Shown: positions 34,434-44,300 of the stretch, piece by piece
Numbering within the stretch: the stretch's first letter is position 1
How the letters are laid out: the number at the start of each line of letters is the position of its first letter
DNA from: Alphaproteobacteria bacterium
Lineage (GTDB): Bacteria > Pseudomonadota > Alphaproteobacteria > Sphingomonadales > Sphingomonadaceae
Length of the DNA stretch: 64,000 nt
Direction of reading: 5' to 3'
NCBI GenBank assembly: GCA_005883305.1
Contig: VBAC01000001.1
Location: forward strand, 2,046,001-2,110,000
The notes under the pieces: model-generated
Database searches by the model: none
What the model was told of the DNA's origin: nothing
The model's input: only the letters and a program-made list of their open reading frames with translations
Program-made: the position numbers and the translations under genes

Positions 34434-36011
34434 ATGCCCAAAGTGCTCATCTCCGATCCCATGGACCCCAAAGCCGCCGAGATATTCCGAGCGAGCGGGA
34501 TCGAGGTGGACGAGAAGCCCGGCCTATCGAAGGACGAGCTGAAGGCGATCGTCGGCGATTATGACGGCCTCGCCATCCGCTCGGCGACCAGGGTCACCGC
34601 CGACCTGCTCTCCGCGGCGCCGAACCTCAAGGTCGTCGGCCGCGCCGGGATCGGAGTCGACAATGTCGACATCCCGGCGGCGACGGCGCGCGGCGTGGTG
34701 GTGATGAACACGCCGTTCGGCAATTCGATCACCACCGCCGAGCATGCGGTCGCCTTGATGTTCGCGCTCGCCCGCGAGCTTCCGGCGGCCGACAGCTCGA
34801 CTCAGGCCGGCAAGTGGGAAAAGAACCGCTTCATGGGGGTCGAGCTGACCTCGAAGACGCTCGGCCTGATCGGCTGCGGCAATATCGGCTCGATCGTCGC
34901 CGACCGCGCGCTCGGCCTCAGGATGAAGGTGGTCGCCTACGATCCCTTTCTCACCCCGGAGCGCGCCGTCGAGCTTGGAGTCGAGAAGGTCGAGCTCGAC
35001 GCATTGCTCGCCCGCGCCGACTTCATCACCCTGCACACGCCGCTGACCGACCAGACCCGCAACATCCTTTCCGCCGAGAATCTGGCGAAGACCAGGAAGG
35101 GCGTGAGGATCGTCAACTGCGCGCGCGGCGGGCTGATCGACGAAGCCGCGCTCAAGGCGGCGCTCGACAGCGGCCATGTCGCGGGCGCCGCGCTCGACGT
35201 ATTCGTCGAGGAGCCGGCGAAGGAAAACCCCTTGTTCGGCGCGCCCGGCCTGGTGGCGACGCCGCACCTCGGCGCCTCGACCACCGAGGCGCAGGTCAAC
35301 GTCGCGATCCAGGTCGCCGAGCAGATGTCGGACTTCCTGATCCGCGGCGGGGTCACCAACGCGCTCAACATGCCCTCGCTGACCGCCGAGGAGGCGCCGA
35401 GGCTTCGCCCCTATATGGAGCTGGCCGAGAAGCTCGGATCGCTGATCGGCCAGATCGAGGGGACCCGAATCACCGGAGTCTCGGTCGAGGTCGAGGGCGC
35501 CGCGGCCCAGCTCAACCAGAAACCGGTCACCGGCGCGGTCCTCGCCGGGCTGATGAAGGTCTATTCCGACACGGTGAACATGGTCAACGCGCCCTGGCTC
35601 GCCAAGGAGCGCGGGCTCGACCTGCGCGAGATCCGCCACGACCGCGAGGGCGATTATCACACGCTGGTTCGCGTGACCGTCGACACGCCGGCCGGTCCGC
35701 GCTCGGTCGCCGGCACACTGTTCGGCAATTCGGCGCCGCGCCTCGTCGACATGTTCGGAATCGCGATCGAGGCGGAGCTTGGTGGGGAGATGATCTTCAT
35801 CGTGAACTTAGACGCGCCGGGCTTCATCGGCCGGCTCGGCACCGCGCTCGGCGAGGAAGGCGTCAACATCGGCACCTTCCACCTCGGCCGGCGCGAGGCC
35901 GGCGGCGAGGCGGTCGCTCTGGTTTCGGTCGACGGCCATATCGCGCCCGGGGTGGTCGAACGGCTGGCGGCCATTTCCGGCGTCAAGCGGGTCAAGCCGC
36001 TGCGCTTCTGA
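34434..36011 (+). CDS. serA: D-3-phosphoglycerate dehydrogenase
   Basis: A 525-residue enzyme of the long SerA type. The substrate domain begins VLISDPMDPKA, the NAD Rossmann motif is GLIGCGNIGSIVADRA (~144), catalytic Arg is in NCARGG and the His/Glu relay in TPHLGAST and ALDVFVEEP. After ~315 come the intervening allosteric-substrate-binding domain and a C-terminal ACT domain (EMIFIVNLDAPGFIG onward). It starts serine synthesis from 3-phosphoglycerate. The ribosome site GAAGGA sits just past the R1 repeat. Confidence 0.97.
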   Translation: MPKVLISDPMDPKAAEIFRASGIEVDEKPGLSKDELKAIVGDYDGLAIRSATRVTADLLSAAPNLKVVGRAGIGVDNVDIPAATARGVVVMNTPFGNSITTAEHAVALMFALARELPAADSSTQAGKWEKNRFMGVELTSKTLGLIGCGNIGSIVADRALGLRMKVVAYDPFLTPERAVELGVEKVELDALLARADFITLHTPLTDQTRNILSAENLAKTRKGVRIVNCARGGLIDEAALKAALDSGHVAGAALDVFVEEPAKENPLFGAPGLVATPHLGASTTEAQVNVAIQVAEQMSDFLIRGGVTNALNMPSLTAEEAPRLRPYMELAEKLGSLIGQIEGTRITGVSVEVEGAAAQLNQKPVTGAVLAGLMKVYSDTVNMVNAPWLAKERGLDLREIRHDREGDYHTLVRVTVDTPAGPRSVAGTLFGNSAPRLVDMFGIAIEAELGGEMIFIVNLDAPGFIGRLGTALGEEGVNIGTFHLGRREAGGEAVALVSVDGHIAPGVVERLAAISGVKRVKPLRF

Positions 36012-36048
36012 TTGGGAACGCTTGCGAACCTGGTGTATTGGAGAGGAG

Positions 36049-36441
36049 ATGCGCCTTTTTCTGCCGCTCGCCGCCCTGCTTCTCGCCGCGCCCGCTCCGG
36101 CGCAGCGCGAGCCCGAATGGCGCGCCGCGAGCGAATATGACGTGCTTCTGCGCGCCTGGGCCTACGAGCCGCGGCTGATCCGCCTGCCCGCGGGCGAGCC
36201 GGTGCGGCTCCGCTTCGTCAACAACAGCCGAGCGACGATGGCCTTCACCGCGCCGCGCTTCTTCCGCGCCGCCCGGCTGCGCGAGCGCGACCGCGACGTC
36301 GCGGCGCGAGGGGGCTTCCGGCTCGCCCCGGGCGAGCGCCGTTCGGTCCTGCTCGTCCCCGCAGCCGGCCGCTACGACGCGCTGAGCTCCAACCTCGTCC
36401 ACCGAGCGCTCGGAATGCGCGCCGAGATCCGGGTCGAATGA
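36049..36441 (+). CDS. Secreted cupredoxin-like domain protein
   Basis: A 130-residue protein with a Sec signal (cleavage after APAPA near residue 19). RLPAGEPVRLRFVNNSRATMAFTAPRF has the strand-turn pattern and Asn/His-edge loop of a cupredoxin-like fold, but no Cys-Met copper set is evident, so it may not bind copper. ATG 36049 has GGAGAGG upstream. It follows serA by 37 bases, possibly by read-through. Function unknown. Confidence 0.7.
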   Translation: MRLFLPLAALLLAAPAPAQREPEWRAASEYDVLLRAWAYEPRLIRLPAGEPVRLRFVNNSRATMAFTAPRFFRAARLRERDRDVAARGGFRLAPGERRSVLLVPAAGRYDALSSNLVHRALGMRAEIRVE

Positions 36442-36459
36442 GCCCTTGAATTTCGGCTA

Positions 36460-36481
36460 GTGTATTATTAGATTAATACAC
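36460..36481. promoter_or_regulatory. AT-rich inverted repeat upstream of a small basic protein gene
   Basis: GTGTATTA-TTAGAT-TAATACAC is an 8-bp perfect inverted repeat with a six-base spacer. It is strikingly AT-rich for this genome and ends one base before the AAGGAGG ribosome site of the gene at 36497. It could be a repressor operator, an RNA hairpin that occludes the ribosome site, or the end of the upstream transcript. Confidence 0.5.
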
Positions 36482-36496
36482 AAGGAGGCTCACGCC

Positions 36497-36850
36497 ATGA
36501 CGAAAGGTTTGAAGATCCCGAAGACGGTCGCCGGCGTCAAGCTGCCCAAGAAGGTGCGCAAGCGGGCGAAGAAGGCGATCAAGATGGGCGCGAGCCCGGT
36601 CGTTCGCGAGATCGCGGCGGCCGCGATCGGCGCCGCCGCGGGAAAGGCGGCCGGCACGGGCGGCTCCGCGCGCCGTTCGGAAGGCGGCGGGAGAGCGCGA
36701 ATCCACTTCGAGGGCGGCGAGATCGGCGAGGCGTTCCGCAGCGCCGCGGTCGCCGGCCTCCAGCGCTTCCTGGAGGGCTTCGAGGAAGGGCTTCGCGGAA
36801 TGAAGGGCCGCGACGAGGGCGGGAAGAAGTCTAGCCGGCGCTCGGCCTGA
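36497..36850 (+). CDS. Small basic hypothetical protein
   Basis: A 117-residue protein with a lysine-rich start (KIPKTVAGVKLPKKVRKRAKK), an alanine-rich helix (~35-60) and a Glu/Arg-rich amphipathic C-terminal helix. The composition suggests nucleic-acid or membrane binding, but I do not recognise a domain. A strong AAGGAGG site precedes it. Its last 20 bases overlap the 3' end of the convergent CHRD gene. Confidence 0.65.
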   Translation: MTKGLKIPKTVAGVKLPKKVRKRAKKAIKMGASPVVREIAAAAIGAAAGKAAGTGGSARRSEGGGRARIHFEGGEIGEAFRSAAVAGLQRFLEGFEEGLRGMKGRDEGGKKSSRRSA

Positions 36851-37307
36851 CCGTGAAGCCGCGTTCGCGCACCCTCGGCCCGCCGCGCAGCTGCCCGCGT
36901 ATGGCGCCGTTCGGGTGTTCGGAATCGTGGACGTTGAGATAGAAGCTGTGCCCGCGATAGCCGATCTCATGCGCCAGAGCGGGGTCGACCGTCGCGCAGC
37001 CCTGGCTGTGCCCCGCAGCGTCGGGAGTCGTCAGCGGCACGACGACGGGCCCGGCCGCGCCCGCCTCGCCGCGGTGGATATGCGCCGCGGTCGCCGGCCC
37101 GATGGCCCGCGCGTAGACGTTCCAGCAGACCTCGCCGCTGCGCGGATTGACCCTGACCTGGGCGGTGCCGTTGCCGTCGGGATCGCCGGGGCCGGGCACT
37201 TCCTGGATTCCGGTCAGCGAAACCTGAAGCTCGGCATTCTCGTTCTGCGGCCGGCTCGCGCAGCCGGCGGCGAGCAGGACGGTCCCCGCGAGCAGCAAAA
37301 CCCTCAT
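36831..37307 (-). CDS. CHRD domain lipoprotein
   Basis: A 158-residue protein with a good lipobox (LLAAGC, Cys 16). The mature part is one CHRD domain, the extracellular beta-strand module first seen in chordin: SLTGIQEVPGPGDPDGNG, AAHIHRGEAGAAGP and HPNGAIRGQL are its hallmarks. The conserved HIH may bind metal. ATG 37307 with GAGGGG upstream is preferred to an upstream in-frame ATG. It follows nudC closely on the same strand. The biological role of bacterial CHRD proteins is unknown. Confidence 0.88.
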   Translation of the reverse strand: MRVLLLAGTVLLAAGCASRPQNENAELQVSLTGIQEVPGPGDPDGNGTAQVRVNPRSGEVCWNVYARAIGPATAAHIHRGEAGAAGPVVVPLTTPDAAGHSQGCATVDPALAHEIGYRGHSFYLNVHDSEHPNGAIRGQLRGGPRVRERGFTVRPSAG

Positions 37308-37321
37308 CCCGTTTCCCCTCG

Positions 37322-38179
37322 TCATTCCCCGGCACTCCAGCGCGTCAGCAGCGTGTTGGCAATGGCAAAAGGCGGCGGTGCGCCGAAACGCGCGTCCGGC
37401 TCGCCGGCCAGCGCGGCCTCGACCTCGGCCCGGCTGGCCCAGAAGGCGTCCTCGAGCTCCGTCGTGTCGAGGCGGATGTCATCGGCTTCGGCACGCGCGA
37501 TGCAGGCGATCATCAGCGATCCGGGGAACGGCCAGGGCTGGCTCGCGACGTAGCGTACCTCGGAGACCGGGACGCCGGCCTCCTCCATCAGCTCGCGCGC
37601 CACCGCCTCCTCGATCGATTCGCCCGGCTCGACGAAGCCGGCGAGCGCCGAATAGCGGCCGGCCGGATATTGGTGCTGGCGGGCGAGCAGAACGCGACCC
37701 TGATGCTCGGCAAGCATGATCACCACCGGATCGACCCGGGGAAAATGCTCGGCGCCGCAGGCGCCGCACTTGCGCCCCCAGCCGGCGCGATGATGAAGCG
37801 TCGCGCCCCCGCAAATGCCGCAGAAACGATGCCGGCCGTGCCATTCGTTGAGGCTTCGCGCCGCGCCCCAGATCGCTGCGTCCCTCGGGCTCATCATCGA
37901 CAGCAGGCGAAACACGCCCCAGGCGCGCTGCCCGATCGGCGCCTCGCGCAGCAACGGCGCGAACAAGGGCGCGCCCTCGTCGAGCCCGAGGAACAGCAGC
38001 TCCCCCTCCTCGAGCGGCCCCCAGGCCAGCCGCCCCTCCTCGTCGAGCACCGGATCGAGCTCGGCCAGCCTCAGCAGCCGTGCGTCGCCGTCGGCCATCA
38101 GCTGCGCCATCCGCTCGGCGTCCAGCCGCAGATGATCGGCGCGGTCGAGCCCGGCGCCCGTGAAGCCCGGAGCGCTCAT
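37322..38179 (-). CDS. nudC: NAD(+) diphosphatase
   Basis: A 285-residue Nudix enzyme. The zinc ribbon is CGICGG...CGACG (~146-170), the Nudix box is GFVEPGESIEEAVARELMEE (~205-225), and SQPWPFPGS is the NADH-pyrophosphatase-specific motif. Members hydrolyse NAD(H) and remove NAD caps from RNA. Its start overlaps the mutY stop by four bases, so two Nudix-fold-related genes are coupled (MutY also ends in a Nudix-like domain). Confidence 0.96.
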   Translation of the reverse strand: MSAPGFTGAGLDRADHLRLDAERMAQLMADGDARLLRLAELDPVLDEEGRLAWGPLEEGELLFLGLDEGAPLFAPLLREAPIGQRAWGVFRLLSMMSPRDAAIWGAARSLNEWHGRHRFCGICGGATLHHRAGWGRKCGACGAEHFPRVDPVVIMLAEHQGRVLLARQHQYPAGRYSALAGFVEPGESIEEAVARELMEEAGVPVSEVRYVASQPWPFPGSLMIACIARAEADDIRLDTTELEDAFWASRAEVEAALAGEPDARFGAPPPFAIANTLLTRWSAGE

Positions 38180-39177
38180 GCTGCCGCCTCGCGCCAAGCG
38201 ACGCCGCGGCGGGCGAGCTTGGCGAACAAGGTCGGCAGCCCGGCCTCGCCGATGCGCTCGACCGGCCACCAGATTCCCCCTTCGCCAGCGTCGGCGCGTG
38301 CGCATTTGAGGCGCATGGTGAGCGAGAAATGGGTGAAGACGTGATCCACCGCCCCGGCGTCGCGCCATTCCGCGTCCGACGGCGCGTCGGTCGGCAGAGC
38401 GAGCATTCCGCCGAGCAGGCCCTTTGCCGGCCGCCGCACCAGCAGCACCTCGCCCTCGCGCTCGAGCCAGTAAGCCGTGCCTTCGCGCTTCGGCCTGGCC
38501 GCCTTCGCGGCCTTCAGCGGATAGCGCGCGGGATCGCCTTCCGCATAAGCCGCACACCAATCCTGCACCGGGCAGCGGCCGCAATCGGGGTTGCGCGGCG
38601 TGCAGATGGCCGAGCCCAGGTCCATCATCGCCTGGGCGAAGTCGCCCGCGCCTTCCTGCGGGGTCAGTGCGTCGGCCAGCGCGCGGATTTCGGCCCGCGC
38701 GGGCGGGAGCGGCTGCTTCACAGCGTACAGCCGCGCGACGACCCGCTCGACATTGCCGTCGACCGCCACCGCGCGCCGGCCGTAGGCGATCGCGGCGATC
38801 GCGGCGGCGGTGTAGACGCCGATGCCGGGAAGCTTGCGAAGCGCCGCCTCGTCCTCCGGGAAGCGCCCGCCATGCTCGCTCGCGACGATCCTGGCGCAGG
38901 CGAGCAGGTTGCGCGCCCGGGCGTAATAGCCGAGCCCCGCCCAGGCGGTCATCACCTCGCCGTCTTCCGCCGCGGCAAGCGCCTCAATCGTCGGCCAGCG
39001 GCGGGTGAAGTCTTCGAAATAAGGCTTAACCGCCGCGACCGTGGTCTGCTGCAGCATCACCTCCGAAAGCCACACGCGATAGGGATCGGGCGCGGCGCCG
39101 CCTTCGGCGCGCCAGGGAAGCCGCCGCTTATCCACAGCATACCAACACAAAAGAGCGCGCGAGGCATTGGCGGGCAT
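38176..39177 (-). CDS. mutY: A/G-specific adenine DNA glycosylase
   Basis: A 333-residue HhH-GPD glycosylase. E39 in LSEVMLQQT and D139 in VDGNVERVV correspond to the catalytic pair, LPGIGVYTA is the helix-hairpin-helix, and C191-x6-C198-x2-C201-x5-C207 holds the 4Fe-4S cluster. The C-terminal ~110 residues are the MutT-like domain that recognises 8-oxoguanine (VFTHFSLTMRL). It removes adenine opposite 8-oxoG. ATG 39177 lies only 14 bases from the divergent DUF721 start. Confidence 0.97.
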   Translation of the reverse strand: MPANASRALLCWYAVDKRRLPWRAEGGAAPDPYRVWLSEVMLQQTTVAAVKPYFEDFTRRWPTIEALAAAEDGEVMTAWAGLGYYARARNLLACARIVASEHGGRFPEDEAALRKLPGIGVYTAAAIAAIAYGRRAVAVDGNVERVVARLYAVKQPLPPARAEIRALADALTPQEGAGDFAQAMMDLGSAICTPRNPDCGRCPVQDWCAAYAEGDPARYPLKAAKAARPKREGTAYWLEREGEVLLVRRPAKGLLGGMLALPTDAPSDAEWRDAGAVDHVFTHFSLTMRLKCARADAGEGGIWWPVERIGEAGLPTLFAKLARRGVAWREAAA

Positions 39178-39191
39178 GGGCGGCCTATGCC

Positions 39192-39788
39192 ATGCTCGCG
39201 GCCAAGGTGGAAAGTGGCGTGACCAAAGCGGGCGGGACTGGGAAGAAGGCGGCTGTCGTGGCGCCGCGCTCGAAGCGCGTCCGCCCCGTCTCGGACCTGC
39301 TCGGGCAGGCCGGCGGAGCGGCCTTCCGCAAGTTCGGCTTCGTCCAATCCTCGATCGTCAGCCGCTGGAGGGAGATCGTCGGAGTGCGCTACGCCGCCGT
39401 CTCCTCGCCCGAATCGATCCGATTCCCCCCCGGCCGCAAGAGCGGCGGCACTTTGACGCTCGTCGTCGAGGGTGCTCATGCGCCGATGATGCAGCACGTC
39501 ACTCCGGCCATCGTCGAGCGGGTCAACACTTTCTTCGGCTATCCGGCGGTCGATCGCATCGCCTTCCGGCAAGGCATCGTTCAGGCGGCGCGGGCGAAGC
39601 CCCGTCCGGCGCCGCCGTCGCTGCGCCCGATCCCCGCCGATCTCGGCGATTCGCTGCGCGAGGTGGCCGATCCCGAGCTTCGCGCCTGCCTCGAATCGCT
39701 TGCGCGCGGGCTTATCGAGGGCGATGGAACGCCGGTGGTCACGACGATCCCGGTCGTCGGCAAGATTGGTGGAGGCAAGAAGCTATGA
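39192..39788 (+). CDS. DUF721 (DciA-like) protein
   Basis: A 198-residue protein. The core (~35-125: LLGQAGGAAFRKFGF, SRWREIVG, LTLVVEGAHAPMMQH) matches DUF721, the family that includes the ancestral replicative-helicase operator DciA; a C-terminal extension of ~75 residues is alphaproteobacterial. Whether it loads DnaB here is inference. Its stop overlaps the following DsbA-like gene (ATGA). Order mutY<>DUF721-DsbA-SMC is a familiar alphaproteobacterial arrangement. Confidence 0.85.
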   Translation: MLAAKVESGVTKAGGTGKKAAVVAPRSKRVRPVSDLLGQAGGAAFRKFGFVQSSIVSRWREIVGVRYAAVSSPESIRFPPGRKSGGTLTLVVEGAHAPMMQHVTPAIVERVNTFFGYPAVDRIAFRQGIVQAARAKPRPAPPSLRPIPADLGDSLREVADPELRACLESLARGLIEGDGTPVVTTIPVVGKIGGGKKL

Positions 39789-40546
39789 AAGCTGCATTTT
39801 CCCTTGGCGCCGCGATGTTTGCGCTCGCCCTCGCCGGCTGCGGCGGCGGCAATGATTCGAGCCAGGCCAACCTCTCGTCCGCGTCTGGCGCCAACGCCGC
39901 GCCGCTGCAGCAGATCGCCGCGCCGAACAATGGCGACTGGACCGAGACGGTGACGATGACCGATCGCGGCGGCTTCCTGATGGGCAATCCCAATGCGCCG
40001 GTTAAGCTGCTCGAATATGCCTCGATCACCTGCCCTCACTGCGCCGAGTTCAGCGAACAGGGCGGCGCGGCCCTGCGCGACACCTATGTCCGCTCGGGGC
40101 AGGTCAGCTGGGAATACCGGCCCTACATGATCTTCCCGACCGATCCGGGCATCTTCATGCTTCTTCGCTGCCTCGGCCCGCAGCCCTTCTTCCACGTCTC
40201 CGAGCAGCTCTATGCCGACCAGCGCAACTGGGCCACCCGGCTGCAGAGCATGCCCGACGAACAGGCCCAGGCGCTGCAGGGCATGCCGCCGCCGCAGCAG
40301 GCCGCGGCGCTGATCCGGGCCACCGGGCTCGACGCCTTCTTCCGCCAGCGCGGTATGCCCGAGGCGCGGATGAACGCCTGCCTCGCCGATCAATCCAACC
40401 TCCAGCAGCTCGGCGAGATCACCCGGCGCGCGACTCAGGAGGACAATGTTCAGGGAACGCCTTCCTTCTTCATCAACGGCGAGAAGACCGAAGCCGGCAC
40501 CTGGGCCCAGCTCGAGCCGCTGCTGCGCAACGCGGTGGGAGGCTGA
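39785..40546 (+). CDS. DsbA/thioredoxin-fold lipoprotein 1
   Basis: A 253-residue protein with a lipobox (LALAGC, Cys 19), a short Ser/Asn/Ala linker, then a DsbA-like thioredoxin fold. YASITCPHCAEF carries the CxxC active site (CPHC) and GTPSFFINGEK the cis-proline loop. An inserted alpha-helical domain (~115-205) lies between, as in DsbA/DsbG-type oxidoreductases. It probably introduces or isomerises disulfides in periplasmic proteins. It is coupled to DUF721 upstream and lies three bases before a second DsbA-like gene. Confidence 0.9.
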   Translation: MKAAFSLGAAMFALALAGCGGGNDSSQANLSSASGANAAPLQQIAAPNNGDWTETVTMTDRGGFLMGNPNAPVKLLEYASITCPHCAEFSEQGGAALRDTYVRSGQVSWEYRPYMIFPTDPGIFMLLRCLGPQPFFHVSEQLYADQRNWATRLQSMPDEQAQALQGMPPPQQAAALIRATGLDAFFRQRGMPEARMNACLADQSNLQQLGEITRRATQEDNVQGTPSFFINGEKTEAGTWAQLEPLLRNAVGG

Positions 40547-40549
40547 GCC

Positions 40550-41275
40550 ATGAAGCTGCACGCTGTCATCGCCATCGCGGCCGCGGCCGCTACCGTCGCC
40601 CTTCCGGCCGCTGCCCTCGCCCAGGATCGAATCGGGCCGGGTTTCGGGGGGGCTCGTCCTCGCGGCCCGCAAGGTCACGACTGGCGCACCACCGCCGAGC
40701 GCACGCCGGAAGGCGGCTTTCGCATCGGCAATCCGAATGCGCGGGTGAAGGTGGTCGAATATTTCTCGACCACCTGTCCGCACTGCGCGACCTTCGCGCA
40801 CGAGAGCGCGGACGTCCTCATCGGCGATTATGTCCGCAGCGGCCGAGTCAGCCTCGAATATCGCAATTACTATCTGAACGGCGTCGACATCGCCGCGGCG
40901 CTGCTCAGCCGCTGCGCCCAGCCGCGCCAATATTTCGAGATGAGCCACGCCTTGCTCGGCACTCAGCCGCAGTGGATGGGCCGGGTCAACGCGATCACCC
41001 CGGCGCAGCGGACCGAGCTCCAGGCGCTGCCGCCGCTCGAAGTGGCCAGGCGGCTGATCTCGATGCTCGGCCTCGACGCGATCGGCCAGCGCTACGGGAT
41101 TACGCCGCAGGTGCGCGCGCAGTGCCTGACTCAGGCCAATCTCGACCAGCTCGACGCCCTGCACAGCGCGGGCGGAACGGCCGGAGTCACGGGCACGCCG
41201 ACCTTCTTCGTCAACGGCCGGTTGGTGCAGGAGAACAACTGGGCTGGGATTCAGCCGCTGCTGCGCGCGCAGTAG
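40550..41275 (+). CDS. DsbA/thioredoxin-fold periplasmic protein 2
   Basis: A 241-residue paralogue of the preceding gene, but with a cleavable Sec signal (AAALA, ~24) instead of a lipobox. YFSTTCPHCATF has the same CPHC active site and GTPTFFVNGRL the cis-proline loop. The helical insertion is shorter and diverged (~110-190). The tandem pair suggests a membrane-tethered and a soluble oxidoreductase with related clients. smc begins 29 bases downstream. Confidence 0.9.
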   Translation: MKLHAVIAIAAAAATVALPAAALAQDRIGPGFGGARPRGPQGHDWRTTAERTPEGGFRIGNPNARVKVVEYFSTTCPHCATFAHESADVLIGDYVRSGRVSLEYRNYYLNGVDIAAALLSRCAQPRQYFEMSHALLGTQPQWMGRVNAITPAQRTELQALPPLEVARRLISMLGLDAIGQRYGITPQVRAQCLTQANLDQLDALHSAGGTAGVTGTPTFFVNGRLVQENNWAGIQPLLRAQ

Positions 41276-41304
41276 CGGCTAGGCGGGGGGGCGGTCAGAG
41301 CAAG

Positions 41305-44300
41305 GTGCAGGTCAAGAGACTCAAGCTTTCCGGCTTCAAGAGCTTCGTCGAGCCTGCCGAGCTTTGCGTCGAGGAGGGGCTGACCGGAGTCGTCGGCCCC
41401 AATGGCTGCGGCAAATCCAACGTGCTCGAGGCGATCCGCTGGGTGATGGGCGAAAGCTCGCCCAAGTCGATGCGCGGCGCCGGCATGGACGACGTCATCT
41501 TCGCGGGCACGGCGCTGAGGCCCGCGCGCGACTTCGCCGAGGTCAGCCTGCTGGTCGAGCGCGGAAGCCACGACATCGGGGGCGACGGTTCGATCGGCGC
41601 GGGCGAAGTCGAGATCACCCGCCGGATCGAGCGCGGCGCGGGCTCGGCCTATCGAGTCAACGGCCGCGACGTTCGCCAGAAGGACGTCGCCCTCCTCTTC
41701 GCCGACGCGGCGACCGGCGCGCACAGCCCGGCGCTGGTCAGCCAGGGCAAGATCAGCGCGGTGATCGCCGCCAAGCCGACCGAGCGGCGGCTGATGCTCG
41801 AGGAGGCGGCGGGCATCGCGGGCCTGCACGTCCGCCGCAAGGACGCCGAGCAGAAGCTTCGCGCGACCGAGGCCAATCTGGTGCGCCTCGACGAGATCCT
41901 CGCCGACATGGAGATGCGCGGGCTCGCGCTGAGGCGCCAGGCCAAGGCCGCCGAGCGCTACCGCAAGCTTTCCGACCAGATCCGAGTGGCCGAGGCGCGG
42001 CTGATCTTCGCCCGCTGGCGCGAGGCCGCCGAGGCGGCCGAAGCCGCGCGCGCGGAAGCGGAGACCGCGGAGAAGGCGGTGGCCCTCGCCGCCGAGGCGC
42101 AGCGCGCCGCCGCCGCCTACCAGAACCAGGCCGCGACCGACCTCGCCGACAAGCGCCGGGCCGCCGAGGCGGCGCGTGAGCGCGCGTCCGAGCTCGGCCA
42201 CAAGCTCGCCGCGCTCCGCGCCGAGCGCGACGGAGTCCAGCGCCGGATCGCCGAGCTCGAGGAGCGCCGCCGAACGCTCGCCGCAGACCGGGCGCGCGAA
42301 GAGGCGTTGCGGCAGGACGCCGCCGCCGCCATCGGCAGGCTCGAGCAGGAATTGAGCGACATCGCCCGGCGCCTCGCCGCCGCCGAGGAGGCAAGGGGAA
42401 CGATCGACATCCGCTCCGTCGAGCGGGAGGACGAGGCGCGCGCCGCCGAAGCGGCGCTCGGCCAGGCCCGCGCCGTCCAGGCCGCCGAGCAGGCCGAGGA
42501 GCGGGTTGCCCGGGCGGCTTTGGAAGCGGCCCGGGCGAAGCGCGACCGCGCCGAGGCGGAGGCCGCTCGAATCGCGGAGCAGATGTCGGGCCTCGGCGAC
42601 GATTCCGGTCCGCTGCGCACGCTGAGCGAGGCGCGCTCCAGGCGCGAGGCGGCGGAAGCCGCGCTCCGTGCCGCCGGGGAGGCGATCGCCAGGGCCGAAG
42701 CGGAGCGCCAGCAGGCGGCGGCGGCGCGCGACTCCGCGGAGAGCGAGGCCGCCTCGGCGCGCGCCGCGCTGGCCGCCGTCCAGTCCGAGCGGGAGGCCTT
42801 GATCAAAGCGGTCGAGACGTCGGGCGGCGACCGGGCGATCAATCATATCAAGGCCGCCCCGGGCTATGAGCGCGCGCTCGCCGCGGCGCTGGGCGAGGAT
42901 CTCGACGCGGCGCTGACCGGCGACGGGCCGCGCCGCTGGGCCGGCGCCGAGCCGCTTCCCGGTGATCCCGCGCTCCCATCCGGAACCCAGTCGCTCGCCG
43001 ATCATGTCGAGGCGCCGGCTGCCCTGCTCCGCCGCCTTCGGCAGATCGCGGTGGCGGACGACGATGACGGGCGGTCGCTGGCCGTTGGCCAGCGGCTCGT
43101 CACGCCGGGCGGCAAGCTTCGCCGGTGGGACGGCTATGTCGCAACGGGAATGGGCGCCGCCGCCGCCGAGCGGCTGATCCGGGTCAACCGGCTGGCCGAG
43201 ATCGAGACCGCGCTTCCGGGCGCCTCCGCGGCGGTCGACAGCGCCGAGACGGCCGCCGCCGAAGCGCGAACGGCGATGCAGGCCGCGCGCGATGCCGCCG
43301 AAGCGGCGCGGCGGGCCGAGGCCGAGGCCGGCGCGGCGATCCGCGAGGCGGGGCGCGCCGAGGATAGCGCCGCGGTCGAGCTGGAACGGCTCGAGCTGAA
43401 GCGCACGGGCCTAAGCGAGCGCGCCGATCTCGCCGCCGCCGACCTCGCCGACGCCGGCAAGAGCCTCGATCAGGCCGAGGCCGTCGCCGCCGCTCTGCCC
43501 GACGCCGCAGCGACCGAGGCGAAGGTTGCCGAGCTTCGCGCTCATGCCGAGCAGGCGCAGGCCGCTCTCGCCGAAATCCGCGCCGAGGCGGCGACCCATG
43601 CGCGCGCCGTCAGCGCCGACAAGCAGCGGGCCGACGCGGCGAGGCTGGAGCAGGCCGATTGGCGCGCCCGGGCCGGCGACGCCGACAAACGCCATCAGGA
43701 ATTCGGCCGCCGAACCGCCGAGGCCGAGACGGAGGCGAAGGCGCTCGCCGAGGCTCCGGAGGATTTCGAGCGCAAGATCGCTGCGCTCACCGACGAAGCT
43801 TCCGCCGCGGCCGAGGCGGCCCGCGCCGCCGCCGCCCATGAGCGCGCCGGCGAGGATTCGTTGCGCGTCGCCGAGGGCCGCCTGGCCGAGGCCGGCGAGG
43901 CTCAGGCCGCGGCCCGCGAAGCGCGCGCCGGGGCCGTCGCTCGCGCCGAGGCGCAGGACTCACGCCGCGTCGAGATGGCCCGGATCTCGGGCGAGAAGTT
44001 CGAATGCCCGCCGCCGCTGCTTCCGGAGAAGGCCGGCTTCAGGGAGGACGAGATCCAGGGCGTCGCCGAGGAATCGGCGCGGCTGGAACGGCAGTCGCTG
44101 GAGCGCGAGCGGATCGGCCCGGTCAACCTCGTCGCGGAGAGCGAGCTTGGCGAGCTCGAGGAAAGCCGCCTCGCCAGCCAGGCCGAGCGCGAGGAGCTGG
44201 GCCAGGCGATCCACCGGCTGCGCGGCTCGATCGGAAGCCTCAACCGCGAGGGCCGCGCCCGCCTGCTGACCGCCTTCCAGGAGGTGGACCGCCACTTCCG

